A DNA stretch of 64,000 bases from Mesorhizobium sp. M1C.F.Ca.ET.210.01.1.1 (GTDB lineage Bacteria > Pseudomonadota > Alphaproteobacteria > Rhizobiales > Rhizobiaceae): positions 31,377 through 95,376 of the forward strand of contig NZ_SRUU01000026.1 in NCBI RefSeq assembly GCF_004791585.1. The letters are read 5' to 3'. A model generated the notes under the pieces. It was not told where the DNA came from. It did no database searches and was given only the letters and a program-made list of their open reading frames with translations. The translations under genes and the position numbers were made by a program. How positions within the stretch are numbered: position 1 is the first letter of the stretch; each line of letters opens with the position of its first letter. Below, piece after piece: positions 25,870 through 34,119 of the stretch.

Positions 25870-26853
25870 TCAGGCGCGCGGCTTGACGTTGATCGTCTCC
25901 GGCACCGGGGTCAGCGGCCGGCGCCCGCCGAACCAGGAGACGAGATTGTCGACGCAGAGGTCCGCCATGGCCCGGCGGGTATGGTCCGACGCGGAGCCGA
26001 CATGCGGCAGGAGCGAGGTGTTGGGGGCGTCGAGCAGGGCCTGCGGCACATTCGGTTCGTCGGCAAAGACATCGAGCCCGGCGGCGGCGATGGTGCCATT
26101 CTCGAGGGCTGCGGCAAGGGCTGCCTCATCCACCGTGCTGCCGCGGCCGATATTGACGAAGACGCCGTTCGCACCAAGCGCCGACAGAATCTCGGCATTG
26201 ATCGCCTTTTCCGTCGCGGCGCCGCCAGGCGCTATGCAGATCAGCGTGTCGACCGCCTCGGCCAAGCCCTTCAGCGTCGCATGGTATTCGTAGGACAGGC
26301 CCTCGACCTTGCGGCGGTTGTGATAGGCGATCGGCAGGCCAAAGGCCTCGAGGCGATGGGCGACGGCAAGGCCGATGCGACCCATGCCGAAGATGCCGAT
26401 GCGGCGGCCACGCAAGGTGAGCCGGCTCAAGGGATAGTTGCCCTTGTTCACCCAGTCGCCGTCGCGCAGCCATTTCTCGGCGGCGTACATTTCCCGCACG
26501 GTGTTGATCAGCAGACCGATCGTGGTGTCCGCGACCTCCTCGGTCAGCACGTCCGGCGTGTTGGTGACCATCACGCCGCGCCTGGCAGCATGATTGGCGT
26601 CGACCGAATCGTAGCCGACGCCGAAATTGGCGATGATTTCGAGATTGGGCAGCGCATCGATCATGGCCGCGCTGATGCCGCCGAAGGAGGCGATGCCGCG
26701 CACGCTCCGGCGCATTTCTTCAGTGACAAGAGACGGGTCGGCGCGCTCGATCCGCAGGCGCTGGAACGCCTTGTCGATGCGTCCGATCGCATGGTCGTTG
26801 AAATGTCCCGGCACCAGGATGGCGACCGAAACCTTTGCTTCGGCTTTTGTCAT
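25870..26853 (-). CDS. D-isomer-specific 2-hydroxyacid dehydrogenase (hydroxypyruvate/glyoxylate reductase type)
   Basis: 327 residues with both halves of the family. The Rossmann loop is IFGMGRIGLAVAHRLEAFG, the catalytic Arg is in VNIGRGSTVDE, the Glu in DEPNVP and the His in LLPHVGSAS, all at expected spacing. The protein would reduce a 2-oxo acid such as glyoxylate or hydroxypyruvate with NAD(P)H. Its start overlaps the stop of the LacI-type regulator by four bases (ATGA at 26850-26853), so regulator and enzyme form an operon. The precise substrate is inferred from family only. Confidence 0.9.
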   Translation of the reverse strand: MTKAEAKVSVAILVPGHFNDHAIGRIDKAFQRLRIERADPSLVTEEMRRSVRGIASFGGISAAMIDALPNLEIIANFGVGYDSVDANHAARRGVMVTNTPDVLTEEVADTTIGLLINTVREMYAAEKWLRDGDWVNKGNYPLSRLTLRGRRIGIFGMGRIGLAVAHRLEAFGLPIAYHNRRKVEGLSYEYHATLKGLAEAVDTLICIAPGGAATEKAINAEILSALGANGVFVNIGRGSTVDEAALAAALENGTIAAAGLDVFADEPNVPQALLDAPNTSLLPHVGSASDHTRRAMADLCVDNLVSWFGGRRPLTPVPETINVKPRA

Positions 26854-27872
26854 TGGCGCTCCACCGGCTTGCCGGTGGACTGGCGCACGTGCAGCTCCGG
26901 TTTGATCAGTTCCTGTGAGGGCCGAACGGCCTGTCCGTTCAGCTTGTCGAGCAGCGCGCTGGCGGCGCGGCGGCCGACTTCGCGCTGGCCGTTCCAGACC
27001 GTTGTCAATGCCGGAGTTGCGATTGCGGCCTCCTCGAGATCGTCATAGCCGGTGACCGAGATGTCGACGCCCGGCACCAGCCCCGCCCGCGCAATGCCGT
27101 TCATCAGGCCGATGGCGACGAGATCATTCCAGCAGCAGGCGGCGGTCGGCTTGTCCTTCAGCGCCAAGAACTGTCCCGCGGCCTCGAAACCGGCCTGCTT
27201 GGTGCGCGGGCCGGCAATGCGCCAGGACGGCCTCACCTCCAGCCCGGCGGCCTCCATGGCGTGGACATAGCCCTGGTAGCGATCGCGGCCGGTCGAGGTC
27301 TGGTCGGTGCCGCCGATCATGGCGATGCGCTTGTGGCCAAGCGAGATCAGGTGGTTGGTGGCAAGCCCGGTGCCATACGCGTCGTCGCCGCGGAACACCG
27401 GCACGCCGGCGCCTTCGACCGTGCGCGCGATCAGCACCGCCGGCAGTCCGTTCTCCTCGGCCATGATGATGTCCTCGGCCGGCGTGCCGATGGCCGGGGA
27501 CATGATGACGCCGTCGGCGCCGAGTTGCAGCAGCGTGTCGATGAAGGTGCGCTGCTTCTCCAGCTGATCGTAGTGGTTGGACAGGATGAAGGTCTGGCGG
27601 CTGCGGTCGAGCTCGCTTTCGATCGAGCGCAGGATCTCGGCGAAGAACGGGTTCATGATGTCGTGCACCACGACGCCGACAATGCCGGAGCGCGAGGTGC
27701 GCAGCGATGCCGCGCGGCGGTTGTAGATATAGCCGATGGCGCGGGCGTGCTCCTTGATGCGCTCGCGGGTGGTGCCGGCGACCAGCGGGCTGTCGCGCAG
27801 CGCCAGCGATACCGTTGCCGTGGACACACCCAGCGCATCCGCGATCGTCGAAAGCTTGATCTTCTGTGCCAG
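26850..27872 (-). CDS. LacI-family transcriptional regulator, apparent CTG start
   Basis: About 340 residues. The helix-turn-helix LSTIADALGVSTATVSLAL and hinge region NRRAASLRTSRSG are typical, followed by the periplasmic-binding-protein-like effector domain (IVGVVVHDIMNPFF, GHKRIAMIGG). No ATG, GTG or TTG lies in frame close upstream of the HTH. The best candidate is a CTG at 27870-27872 preceded by GGGAG, which gives the normal family length. A 15-bp operator-like palindrome lies just upstream. Likely represses its own operon, which includes the 2-hydroxyacid dehydrogenase. The exact start is uncertain. Confidence 0.88.
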   Translation of the reverse strand: MAQKIKLSTIADALGVSTATVSLALRDSPLVAGTTRERIKEHARAIGYIYNRRAASLRTSRSGIVGVVVHDIMNPFFAEILRSIESELDRSRQTFILSNHYDQLEKQRTFIDTLLQLGADGVIMSPAIGTPAEDIIMAEENGLPAVLIARTVEGAGVPVFRGDDAYGTGLATNHLISLGHKRIAMIGGTDQTSTGRDRYQGYVHAMEAAGLEVRPSWRIAGPRTKQAGFEAAGQFLALKDKPTAACCWNDLVAIGLMNGIARAGLVPGVDISVTGYDDLEEAAIATPALTTVWNGQREVGRRAASALLDKLNGQAVRPSQELIKPELHVRQSTGKPVERQ

Positions 27873-27906
27873 TGCCCTTCGCTCCCAGGGTCCTTGGATT
27901 CGCGTC

Positions 27907-27921
27907 TTTAAATTGTTTAAA
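27907..27921. promoter_or_regulatory. LacI-type operator candidate
   Basis: TTTAAA (27907-27912), TTG, TTTAAA (27916-27921) is a symmetric AT-rich dyad about 35 bp upstream of the proposed LacI start. LacI-family operators often have TTTAAA half-sites around a central CG; the centre here is TTG. Autoregulation is the simplest reading. Confidence 0.5.
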
Positions 27922-27951
27922 TTCGGCCTTATGCCATCGTTCGGGAGCAAT

Positions 27952-28893
27952 TCAAAGTTTTTTCGCCAATGTCTCGGCTTCAGTGTCCAGCGAGGCGGAA
28001 TTGCGCAGCCGCAGCCGGTGCTCGCGGTGGATGATGTAGAGGCCGCTGGCGACGATGATGGCTGCCCCAAGCAGCGTCCATCGATCGGGAAGCTGTTGGA
28101 AGATCAGCCAGCCGGAAATGATCATCCACACCATCTGCGAATAGGGGTATGGCGCCAGCGCCGTCGTCGTCGCCAGGCGATAGGCCTGGACCAGCAGCCA
28201 ATGGCCCCCTGCGCCGAACACGCCCAGCATCAGCAGGACGAACCAGTGCCAGCCGTCCTGCGGCAGCGCATGCGAGAAGGGCAGCATCGGCACAAGCAGC
28301 ACCGACGGCGCCAAAGCGGAAAACAGGATCAGGCTCTCGGACGTTTCGCTGGCCGACATGCGCCGGGTCATGATGACGTAGAAGGAGTTCGACAGCATCG
28401 AGCCGAGCGCGAAGAGATGGCCGATACCGAACACACCGACACCGGGCCGGGTGATGATGAGAACGCCGACGAAGCCGGTGAGGATCGCCAGCCAGCGCCG
28501 CCAGCCCGCCCATTCGCCGAGTAACGGGCCGGCAAGCGCGGTGATCACCATCGGGCCGAAGAAATAGATCGAGGTGGTTTCGGCAAGCTGCAGCGTCCTG
28601 AGCGCCAGGATGTTGAACATGGTCGAGCCGAACAGGAGGCATCCGCGCAGTATGTGCGCCGGCAGGTTGTTGGCGCGGAAGCGCGACGGCTCGCGCCAGC
28701 CACGCAGGAAGACGCCGACCAGCAGGACATGGACGGTAAAGCGGGTCCAGGCGACGATCAGCGCCGAAACGCCGGCGAGCACCAGATATTTGCTCGAGGT
28801 GTCGAGAAAGGTGAAGCAGACATAGACGCAAAGCATCAGGAGCATCGCCGCAGGCGGCGTTGCGCTGTCGTCTAGGGTTCGGGAAACAGACAA
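27952..28893 (-). CDS. EamA/DMT-superfamily transporter
   Basis: About 313 residues with roughly ten predicted helices arranged as two EamA repeats. TFLDTSSKYLVLAGVSALIVAWTRF begins the first repeat and GHLFALGSMLSNSFYVIMTRR the second. The C-terminal helix TLLGAAIIVASGLYIIHREH ends in a basic tail. The family exports metabolites or amino acids; substrate is unknown here. The start is uncertain: a TTG at 28891-28893 (LSVSRTLDD) gives a normal cytoplasmic N-terminus, while an ATG at 28845 would begin inside it. Neither has a clear ribosome binding site. Confidence 0.8.
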   Translation of the reverse strand: MSVSRTLDDSATPPAAMLLMLCVYVCFTFLDTSSKYLVLAGVSALIVAWTRFTVHVLLVGVFLRGWREPSRFRANNLPAHILRGCLLFGSTMFNILALRTLQLAETTSIYFFGPMVITALAGPLLGEWAGWRRWLAILTGFVGVLIITRPGVGVFGIGHLFALGSMLSNSFYVIMTRRMSASETSESLILFSALAPSVLLVPMLPFSHALPQDGWHWFVLLMLGVFGAGGHWLLVQAYRLATTTALAPYPYSQMVWMIISGWLIFQQLPDRWTLLGAAIIVASGLYIIHREHRLRLRNSASLDTEAETLAKKL

Positions 28894-29107
28894 ATTCAGG
28901 CCGAAGAAAAGGTAGGGGCCACCTTTTTGCGGCAACCGCCGCCGGCCGGCAAGCCAAAAGCGACTGGCCCAACAAGCGCTCCGCACAGGCTTAGAGCGTA
29001 CCGCTGTCGCCGGAAGGCGACAGCCGGTCCTGAGCGTTTGCGATGTCCCCTCGGGGCGAATGGTCGATCCGCCGGCAGGAGCGCGGCAAACCATCCTTTC
29101 CAGAGGA

Positions 29108-29551
29108 TCAGGCGTGCATGCGGGCGCCCTTGGTGATCTTGTCGACCAGCTTCTTTTCGGCGCGCAGCGCGATGCCGACCACCCTGGCGCCGTCGGGCTC
29201 GAATTCGGCAAAGACGGCGCGGTTGGCCACGTCATGGCCGGTCGCGAACATTTCCTCGACATAAGCCGATGTCGTGACGCCACGCTCCAAGGCCCGGCGG
29301 TGGATCGCGGCAAGCGCCGGCCCGTCCGCCGAAAGCACGATGACGGGCTGGATCGAGAGCGGATTGAAAAGATTGCCGGCGCGGTCGCGATAGGGCTCGC
29401 CGATGATCTCGGGAAATTGCGCGACGATGCCGCTGGTCAGGAAAGCGGTGACGTTGAGCTTCTGCCAGACGGCGAGGTCTTCCCTCAGCACGATTGCAAA
29501 TTTCGTGTCGAACACCAAATTGAGACTCCGGATGAGGTCCAAGAAGGGCAT
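29108..29551 (-). CDS. DUF2000 family protein
   Basis: About 147 residues. VFDTKFAIVLREDLAVWQKLNVTAFL at the N-terminus and IVGEPYxD-like IIGEPYRDRAGN followed by PVIVLSADG fit DUF2000, a small alpha/beta family of unknown function. The start may be the ATG at 29549-29551 (MPFLDLIRS) or one four codons upstream (MRHHMPFL); the latter would overlap the divergent AraC start. The head-to-head arrangement with an AraC regulator suggests that it is the regulated target. Confidence 0.75.
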   Translation of the reverse strand: MPFLDLIRSLNLVFDTKFAIVLREDLAVWQKLNVTAFLTSGIVAQFPEIIGEPYRDRAGNLFNPLSIQPVIVLSADGPALAAIHRRALERGVTTSAYVEEMFATGHDVANRAVFAEFEPDGARVVGIALRAEKKLVDKITKGARMHA

Positions 29552-29554
29552 GTG

Positions 29555-30430
29555 ATGGCGCATGGTCTAGGCGATGAGGCGCTGGAGGGTCTTGAACGTT
29601 CGTGCGCGGACGACGACCGGATCGTTTCAGCGCCCGGCGTTACCGGCCTCGAACGCATCGAGGCGCGCTTCCACGGCAATGCGTTCGAGCTGCACCGCCA
29701 CGACACCTATGCCATCGGGGTCACGCTCGATGGCGTGCAACGCTTCCACTATCGCGGTGCGCTTCAACACAGCCTGCCCGGCCAGGCGATCGTGCTGCAT
29801 CCCGACGAGTTGCATGACGGCGGCGCCGGCACCGAGGACGGATTGCGCTACCGGATCCTCTATCTGGAGCCGTCGCTGTTGCTCGACTGCCTCAACGGCG
29901 CGCCGCTACCTTTCGTGCGGGATGCCGTGGTGAGCGACCCGGCCTTACGCGACACGCTGCTGTCGGCCCTGGCGCCGCTGGACGAGGAGCTCGACGACCT
30001 GTTCGTCGCCGATTTCATCGCGCAACTGGCGCAGCAATTGAAGCGCCATGCCGGACAGCCGGCAAAATCGATGGGAAAGACGGCGTGGCGGGCCGCGGCC
30101 CTTGCACGCGACTATCTCGAAGACAATGCTGAGCGGCCGGTACGCTCCGCCGAGCTGGAGGCCGTCACCGGCCTCGACCGCTATGCGCTGTCACGCCATT
30201 TCCGCGCGACCTATTCGACCAGCCCGCATCGCTTCCTTGTGATGCGCCGGCTGCAGCGGGCACGGCGCATGATCGAAGCGGGAGAGCCGCTCGCCGAAAC
30301 GGCTGTTGCGGCCGGCTTCAGCGACCAGAGCCACTTCAACCGGCATTTCAAGAAGGCGTTCGGGCTGACGCCGGGACGCTGGGCGGCGCTGGTGCGCGGC
30401 GTAACCGCGACGCGCAGCGTCGCGCTTTAA
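29555..30430 (+). CDS. AraC-family transcriptional regulator
   Basis: 291 residues with an N-terminal cupin-like sensor (FELHRHDTYAIGVTLDGVQRF, LHPDELHDG) and a C-terminal pair of helix-turn-helix motifs (ELEAVTGLDRYALSRHF and ETAVAAGFSDQSHFNRHFKK, with LTPGRWAAL following). ATG at 29555 preceded by AAGGG at six bases. The start lies within a few bases of the divergent DUF2000 start. Its stop overlaps the stop of the convergent MarR gene by two bases. Effector unknown. Confidence 0.88.
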   Translation: MAHGLGDEALEGLERSCADDDRIVSAPGVTGLERIEARFHGNAFELHRHDTYAIGVTLDGVQRFHYRGALQHSLPGQAIVLHPDELHDGGAGTEDGLRYRILYLEPSLLLDCLNGAPLPFVRDAVVSDPALRDTLLSALAPLDEELDDLFVADFIAQLAQQLKRHAGQPAKSMGKTAWRAAALARDYLEDNAERPVRSAELEAVTGLDRYALSRHFRATYSTSPHRFLVMRRLQRARRMIEAGEPLAETAVAAGFSDQSHFNRHFKKAFGLTPGRWAALVRGVTATRSVAL

Positions 30431-30897
30431 TCATCCAGTTCGGCGTCGTCGTCGATGAGGACCAGTTCCTCGTTCGAGAGATTGGCCTCTACGCGGGCAA
30501 GCAGCTTGAACAGCGCTTTCTGGTCTTTCTTGTCCAGGCCTTTCAGCGCCTGCTTCTCGGTCTTCTTGACCGACTTTTCGATGGCGCGGATGGTTTCGCG
30601 GCCGGCATCGGTGAGGAAGATGTGGGCCTGGCGGGCATCGGCATTGGAGGCGCGCTTTTCGAGAAAACCCTGGGCCTGCAGCCGGTTGATGGTCTTGGTG
30701 ATGGTCGGCGGACGCACGCCGAGCTTGCCGGCGAGATTGCCCGGCGTCTGGCCGTCCTCGCGATCCAACGCCAGCATGATCTGGTCCTGGCCGGCATAGA
30801 AGCCGTGCGCCAGAAGCCGCGACGCAAGTGCCGTTCGCGCCAGCCGCGCCGCCGAATGCAGCCGGCTCATTGTCGCTGTCTTGTCCGCCTTGGCCAT
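30427..30897 (-). CDS. MarR-family transcriptional regulator
   Basis: 156 residues. The winged helix-turn-helix is visible as TPGNLAGKLGVRPPTITKTINRL with the wing KRASNADARQAHIFLT, followed by helices and an acidic C-terminus (EELVLIDDDAELDD). The ATG at 30895-30897 (MAKADKTAT) is supported by an upstream GAGGGA; a longer frame exists but lacks support. Repressors of this type usually respond to small aromatic or oxidising ligands. The gene is divergent from the CobW gene across 379 bp. Confidence 0.88.
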   Translation of the reverse strand: MAKADKTATMSRLHSAARLARTALASRLLAHGFYAGQDQIMLALDREDGQTPGNLAGKLGVRPPTITKTINRLQAQGFLEKRASNADARQAHIFLTDAGRETIRAIEKSVKKTEKQALKGLDKKDQKALFKLLARVEANLSNEELVLIDDDAELDD

Positions 30898-31276
30898 GGT
30901 CGTTCCCTCTTCGGCCGAACCGGAGAGGACAGCATAGAGGCTGTCCGACGGCTGGCAAATGACGATTTCAAGAGTCCGGCTTGCAAAACGCTTTGCCGGC
31001 AAGCATTGCGGTGCCCGCGCAGGTGATGCCAGATGTTTATTTCAGTTAGATGACAAACGACTTTTGACCCGGCGAGATTCACAGCGGGAAGCCGGCCAGC
31101 GGTGAGGCGACGCACAGGCAAGCCCTCGGCGCGGCCGCTTCGAGCATCCCTGCTCCAGCCTCGCCGCGTGCCCCGACCAGGGACCGCTGGCCCATCGGTT
31201 TGGCGCGTGCAAAAGCGCAACTCACACCCTATATGAGGCCGACAAATCCTTTAGGCACAGATTTTCGAGGCAAGCC
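30898..31276. promoter_or_regulatory. 379-bp divergent region between MarR and CobW genes
   Basis: No gene is supported here. It holds the two divergent promoters. An AT-rich patch around 31031-31060 stands out from the GC-rich surroundings, but I see no perfect palindrome. I looked for a Zur-type dyad in front of the CobW gene and did not find a convincing one. Confidence 0.35.
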
Positions 31277-32326
31277 ATGAGCGATGCACAGACGCAGATC
31301 CCCGTAACCGTTCTCACCGGCTATCTCGGCGCCGGCAAGACGACGCTGCTCAACCGCATCCTGTCGGAGAACCACGGCAAGCGTTACGCCGTCATCGTCA
31401 ACGAGTTCGGCGAGATAGGCATCGATAACGACCTGATCGTCGAATCCGACGAGGAAATCTACGAGATGAACAATGGCTGCGTGTGCTGCACGGTGCGCGG
31501 CGACCTGATCCGCGTCGTCGAGGGCCTGATGCGGCGGCCCGGCCGCTTCGACGCCATCGTGGTGGAAACCACGGGCCTCGCGGACCCGGTACCGGTGGCG
31601 CAGACCTTCTTCATGGACGACGATGTGCGCTCCAAGACCAAGCTCGACGCGGTGGTGGCGCTGGTCGACGCCAAGCACCTGCCGCTCAGGCTGAAGGATT
31701 CCAAGGAGGCCGAGGACCAGATCGCCTTCGCCGACGTCGTGGTGCTGAACAAGACCGACCTCGTCACGCCCGAAGAGCTCGAGAAGGTCGAGGCGACGAT
31801 CCGCGCCATCAACCCGGCGGCGAGGATCCATCGCACCGAGCGCGCCGGCGTGGCGCTCGGCGAGGTGCTCGACCGCGGCGCCTTCGATCTGTCGCGCGCG
31901 CTGGAGAACGACCCGCATTTCCTCGAGGCGCACGACCACGATCATGACCACCACGATCATGATCACGACCACCATCACCACGATCACGATGGGCACCATC
32001 ACCACGACCACCCGTCCGACATCCATGACGTGTCGGTGAAGTCGGTATCTTTGCGCGGCGGCGAGATGGACCCGAAGAAATTCTTCCCCTGGATCGAGAA
32101 GGTGACCCAGATGGAAGGGCCCAACATCCTCAGGCTGAAGGGCATCATCGCGCTCAAGGGCGACGACGAGCGCTATGTCCTGCAAGGCGTGCACATGATC
32201 CTCGAGGGCGACCACCAGCGCGCCTGGAAGGATGGCGAGAAGCACGAGAGCCGGCTGGTGTTCATCGGCCGCGATCTCGACGAAGAGCGGCTCCGCAAGA
32301 GTTTTGAAGCCTGCCAGGCGGCTTGA
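31277..32326 (+). CDS. CobW/COG0523-family GTPase metallochaperone, zinc type
   Basis: 349 residues. The G3E GTPase motifs are present: Walker A GYLGAGKTT (15-23), the metal-binding CVCC at residues 68-71 within NNGCVCCTVRGDL, ETTGLADP, and NKTD. A histidine- and aspartate-rich stretch spans about residues 216-252, ending in HPSDIHDVS. COG0523 proteins of this type transfer zinc or related metals to client enzymes under limitation. The C-terminal CobW domain follows (IHDVSVKSVSLRGGEMDPKK). The WD40 gene downstream is on the same strand, beyond a repeat element. Confidence 0.93.
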   Translation: MSDAQTQIPVTVLTGYLGAGKTTLLNRILSENHGKRYAVIVNEFGEIGIDNDLIVESDEEIYEMNNGCVCCTVRGDLIRVVEGLMRRPGRFDAIVVETTGLADPVPVAQTFFMDDDVRSKTKLDAVVALVDAKHLPLRLKDSKEAEDQIAFADVVVLNKTDLVTPEELEKVEATIRAINPAARIHRTERAGVALGEVLDRGAFDLSRALENDPHFLEAHDHDHDHHDHDHDHHHHDHDGHHHHDHPSDIHDVSVKSVSLRGGEMDPKKFFPWIEKVTQMEGPNILRLKGIIALKGDDERYVLQGVHMILEGDHQRAWKDGEKHESRLVFIGRDLDEERLRKSFEACQAA

Positions 32327-32353
32327 TTTCCTGACCTTCAGGCGTTAGCGCTG

Positions 32354-32512
32354 CCCCCTCTTTCCTTCTCCATTTGTGGGAGAAGGTGGCCGAGCGAAGC
32401 TCGGTCGGATGAGGGGCGCTCCGGCTTGGCGATGATGGCACTTTGGCCAACACCCTCATCCGTCTTGGCGCTGCGCGCCAATCCACCTTCTCCCACAAAG
32501 GGAGGAGGTGGA
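32354..32512. repeat. Paired inverted intergenic repeats
   Basis: Two copies of a roughly 60-bp element face each other. The left copy has TTTGTGGGAGAAGGTGG followed by CGGATGAGGG. The right copy carries the reverse complement (CCCTCATCCG ... CCACCTTCTCCCACAAA). A related, more diverged copy is at 63783-63836 (TGTGGGAGAAGG, CGGATGAAGGG). This is a typical Rhizobiales intergenic palindromic unit. It separates cobW from the WD40 gene. Confidence 0.75.
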
Positions 32513-32559
32513 GCCACACCTAGCTGCGTCGGCTTCGTGATCACGAATGGACTATCCAT

Positions 32560-33534
32560 ATGCCCACAGTCGCCCCGCTTGATCTCGAAGGCCATTGCGT
32601 CGCCGCCGTCTTCCTCGCCGACGTGCCGCATTTCGCGCTTGCCGATGGCACGGTCCATCGGCTCGACAATGGTCAGAAGACGGCGCAGGCCAATGACGGG
32701 TTGCTTGCCGCCTTCCATGACGCGGCAAACGACCGGCTGATCACCGGCGGCGAGGACGGCAAGGTGTTTGCGGTCAAGGCCGCAGGCGAGGTGAGCGAAC
32801 TCGCCAGCGCGGGTAGGAAGTGGATCACCAGCGTCGCCGCCGGTCCGCAGGGCGCGGTCGCGTATGCCTCCGGCAAGACCGCCTTCGTGCGCTTCGCCGA
32901 CGGCAAGACCAAGGAATTTGCCCATCCGCGCTCGGTGGAAGGGCTGGCCTTCTCCCCCAAGGGCATGCGCTTCGGCGTCGCCCGCTACAATGGCGCGACA
33001 CTGCATTTCCCGGCCGCCGAGGGCAAGCCGGTGGAGCTTGAATGGGCCGGCGCCCACACCGGCATCACTTTTTCTCCCGACGGCGCCTTCCTGATCACCA
33101 CCATGCAGGAAAACGCGCTGCATGGCTGGAAACTCGCCGACGGCAAGCACATGCGCATGAGCGGCTATCCCAGCAAGGTCAAGAGCCTGTCCTGGAGCAT
33201 GAAGGGCAAATGGCTGGCAAGCTCGGGCGCGCCAGCGGCGATCGTCTGGCCGTTTTCAGCCAAGGACGGCCCGATGGGCAAGGCGCCGCTGGAACTCGGC
33301 ACGCGCGGCAACACCATGGTGACCTGCGTCGCCTGCCATCCGAGCCAAGAGGTGACGGCAATCGGCTATGAGGACGGCATGGTGATCGCGGCGCGCTTCG
33401 CCGACGCCAAGGAAGTGCTGCTGCGCCGCCCCGGCAAAGGCGCGATCACCGCGATGATGTGGGACAAGGAAGAGCGCCGCATCGTCTTCGGCAGCGCCGC
33501 CGGCGATTGCGGCGTCATCGACATCACCGCCTGA
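32560..33534 (+). CDS. WD40 repeat (beta-propeller) protein
   Basis: 324 residues without a signal peptide. Repeating blade-like segments are visible, each with a strand such as GLAFSPKGMRFGVARYNGATL, GITFSPDGAFLITTMQENALHGW, SLSWSMKGKWLASSGAPAAIVW, CHPSQEVTAIGYEDGMV and AMMWDKEERRIVFGSA. The WD or WP dipeptides are only partly conserved. ATG at 32560. The protein lies on the same strand as the CobW gene, 233 bp downstream of it; I recall that pairing from other rhizobia. It may act as a protein-interaction scaffold; its function is not established. Confidence 0.8.
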   Translation: MPTVAPLDLEGHCVAAVFLADVPHFALADGTVHRLDNGQKTAQANDGLLAAFHDAANDRLITGGEDGKVFAVKAAGEVSELASAGRKWITSVAAGPQGAVAYASGKTAFVRFADGKTKEFAHPRSVEGLAFSPKGMRFGVARYNGATLHFPAAEGKPVELEWAGAHTGITFSPDGAFLITTMQENALHGWKLADGKHMRMSGYPSKVKSLSWSMKGKWLASSGAPAAIVWPFSAKDGPMGKAPLELGTRGNTMVTCVACHPSQEVTAIGYEDGMVIAARFADAKEVLLRRPGKGAITAMMWDKEERRIVFGSAAGDCGVIDITA

Positions 33535-33978
33535 TCATTCGGCGCCGCAGGAAACATCGCCTTTGAACTCGACGGGTTCGCTGCCCGCGCCGCTGCCGTC
33601 ATAGACCGAGAGCGTGTAGCGCCCGTCATAGGTACTTTCGTCTCTGGCCTTGGTCAGGATCGTCAGTTCGACGGATCGGTAGCTGTCCGCGGCCTCGTGC
33701 TCGCGATAGACGAGCAGCCGCAACTCCTCGCCGTCGAGCCAGTATTGCGCAAGGTTCTGATCCTCAAAGACCGTCTTGCGCAGGCTGTCACCCGCCTTCC
33801 GCGCCTTGATTTCCAAATCGCCCCGGAAATTGAACGTCGGACCGCCCAGTCCGCGGGTGACGCCGGCATCAAGTTGGAAGGCGACCTGATGGTCGTCGAC
33901 CGAGCACCAGAGGGCACCGGAGGCAAAGGCCCCGTTCGCCGATGCAAGAAGCGCTGCCGCGCAAAGACCTGTCCGCAT
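33535..33978 (-). CDS. Secreted protein of unknown function
   Basis: 147 residues with a likely signal peptide (MRTGLCAAALLASANGAFAS). The mature part is rich in beta strand (GGPTFNFRGDLEIKARK, RLLVYREHEAADSYRSVELTILTKA) with a cysteine near each end (ALWCSVDD, DVSCGAE), suggesting one disulfide. The ATG at 33976-33978 is preceded by GGAAGG. I do not recognise a family. It is convergent with the WD40 gene, whose stop is adjacent. Confidence 0.75.
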   Translation of the reverse strand: MRTGLCAAALLASANGAFASGALWCSVDDHQVAFQLDAGVTRGLGGPTFNFRGDLEIKARKAGDSLRKTVFEDQNLAQYWLDGEELRLLVYREHEAADSYRSVELTILTKARDESTYDGRYTLSVYDGSGAGSEPVEFKGDVSCGAE

Positions 33979-34119
33979 TTCCCTTCCTCCCACCTGACCG
34001 CATTGAGGCCCTGACCGCTGCGTCGGGTCAAGAGCGCTGATCCAATGCGTGGCCCCGGCGCGGCCAATTGCGATTTTGCCAAACGGTTGGCAGAGTGCCG
34101 CGCCAACAGAGGGGTTTTC

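Noticed and set aside
29003..29024. GCTGTCGCC-GGAA-GGCGACAGC hairpin, considered as a terminator
   Set aside because: The stem is perfect, but no T-run follows on either strand. It may be a short repeat, so I did not call it a terminator.
31030..31060. Possible MarR or Zur operator in the AT-rich patch upstream of the CobW gene
   Set aside because: I tried to align a dyad there and found only scattered matches, fewer than expected for a real site.
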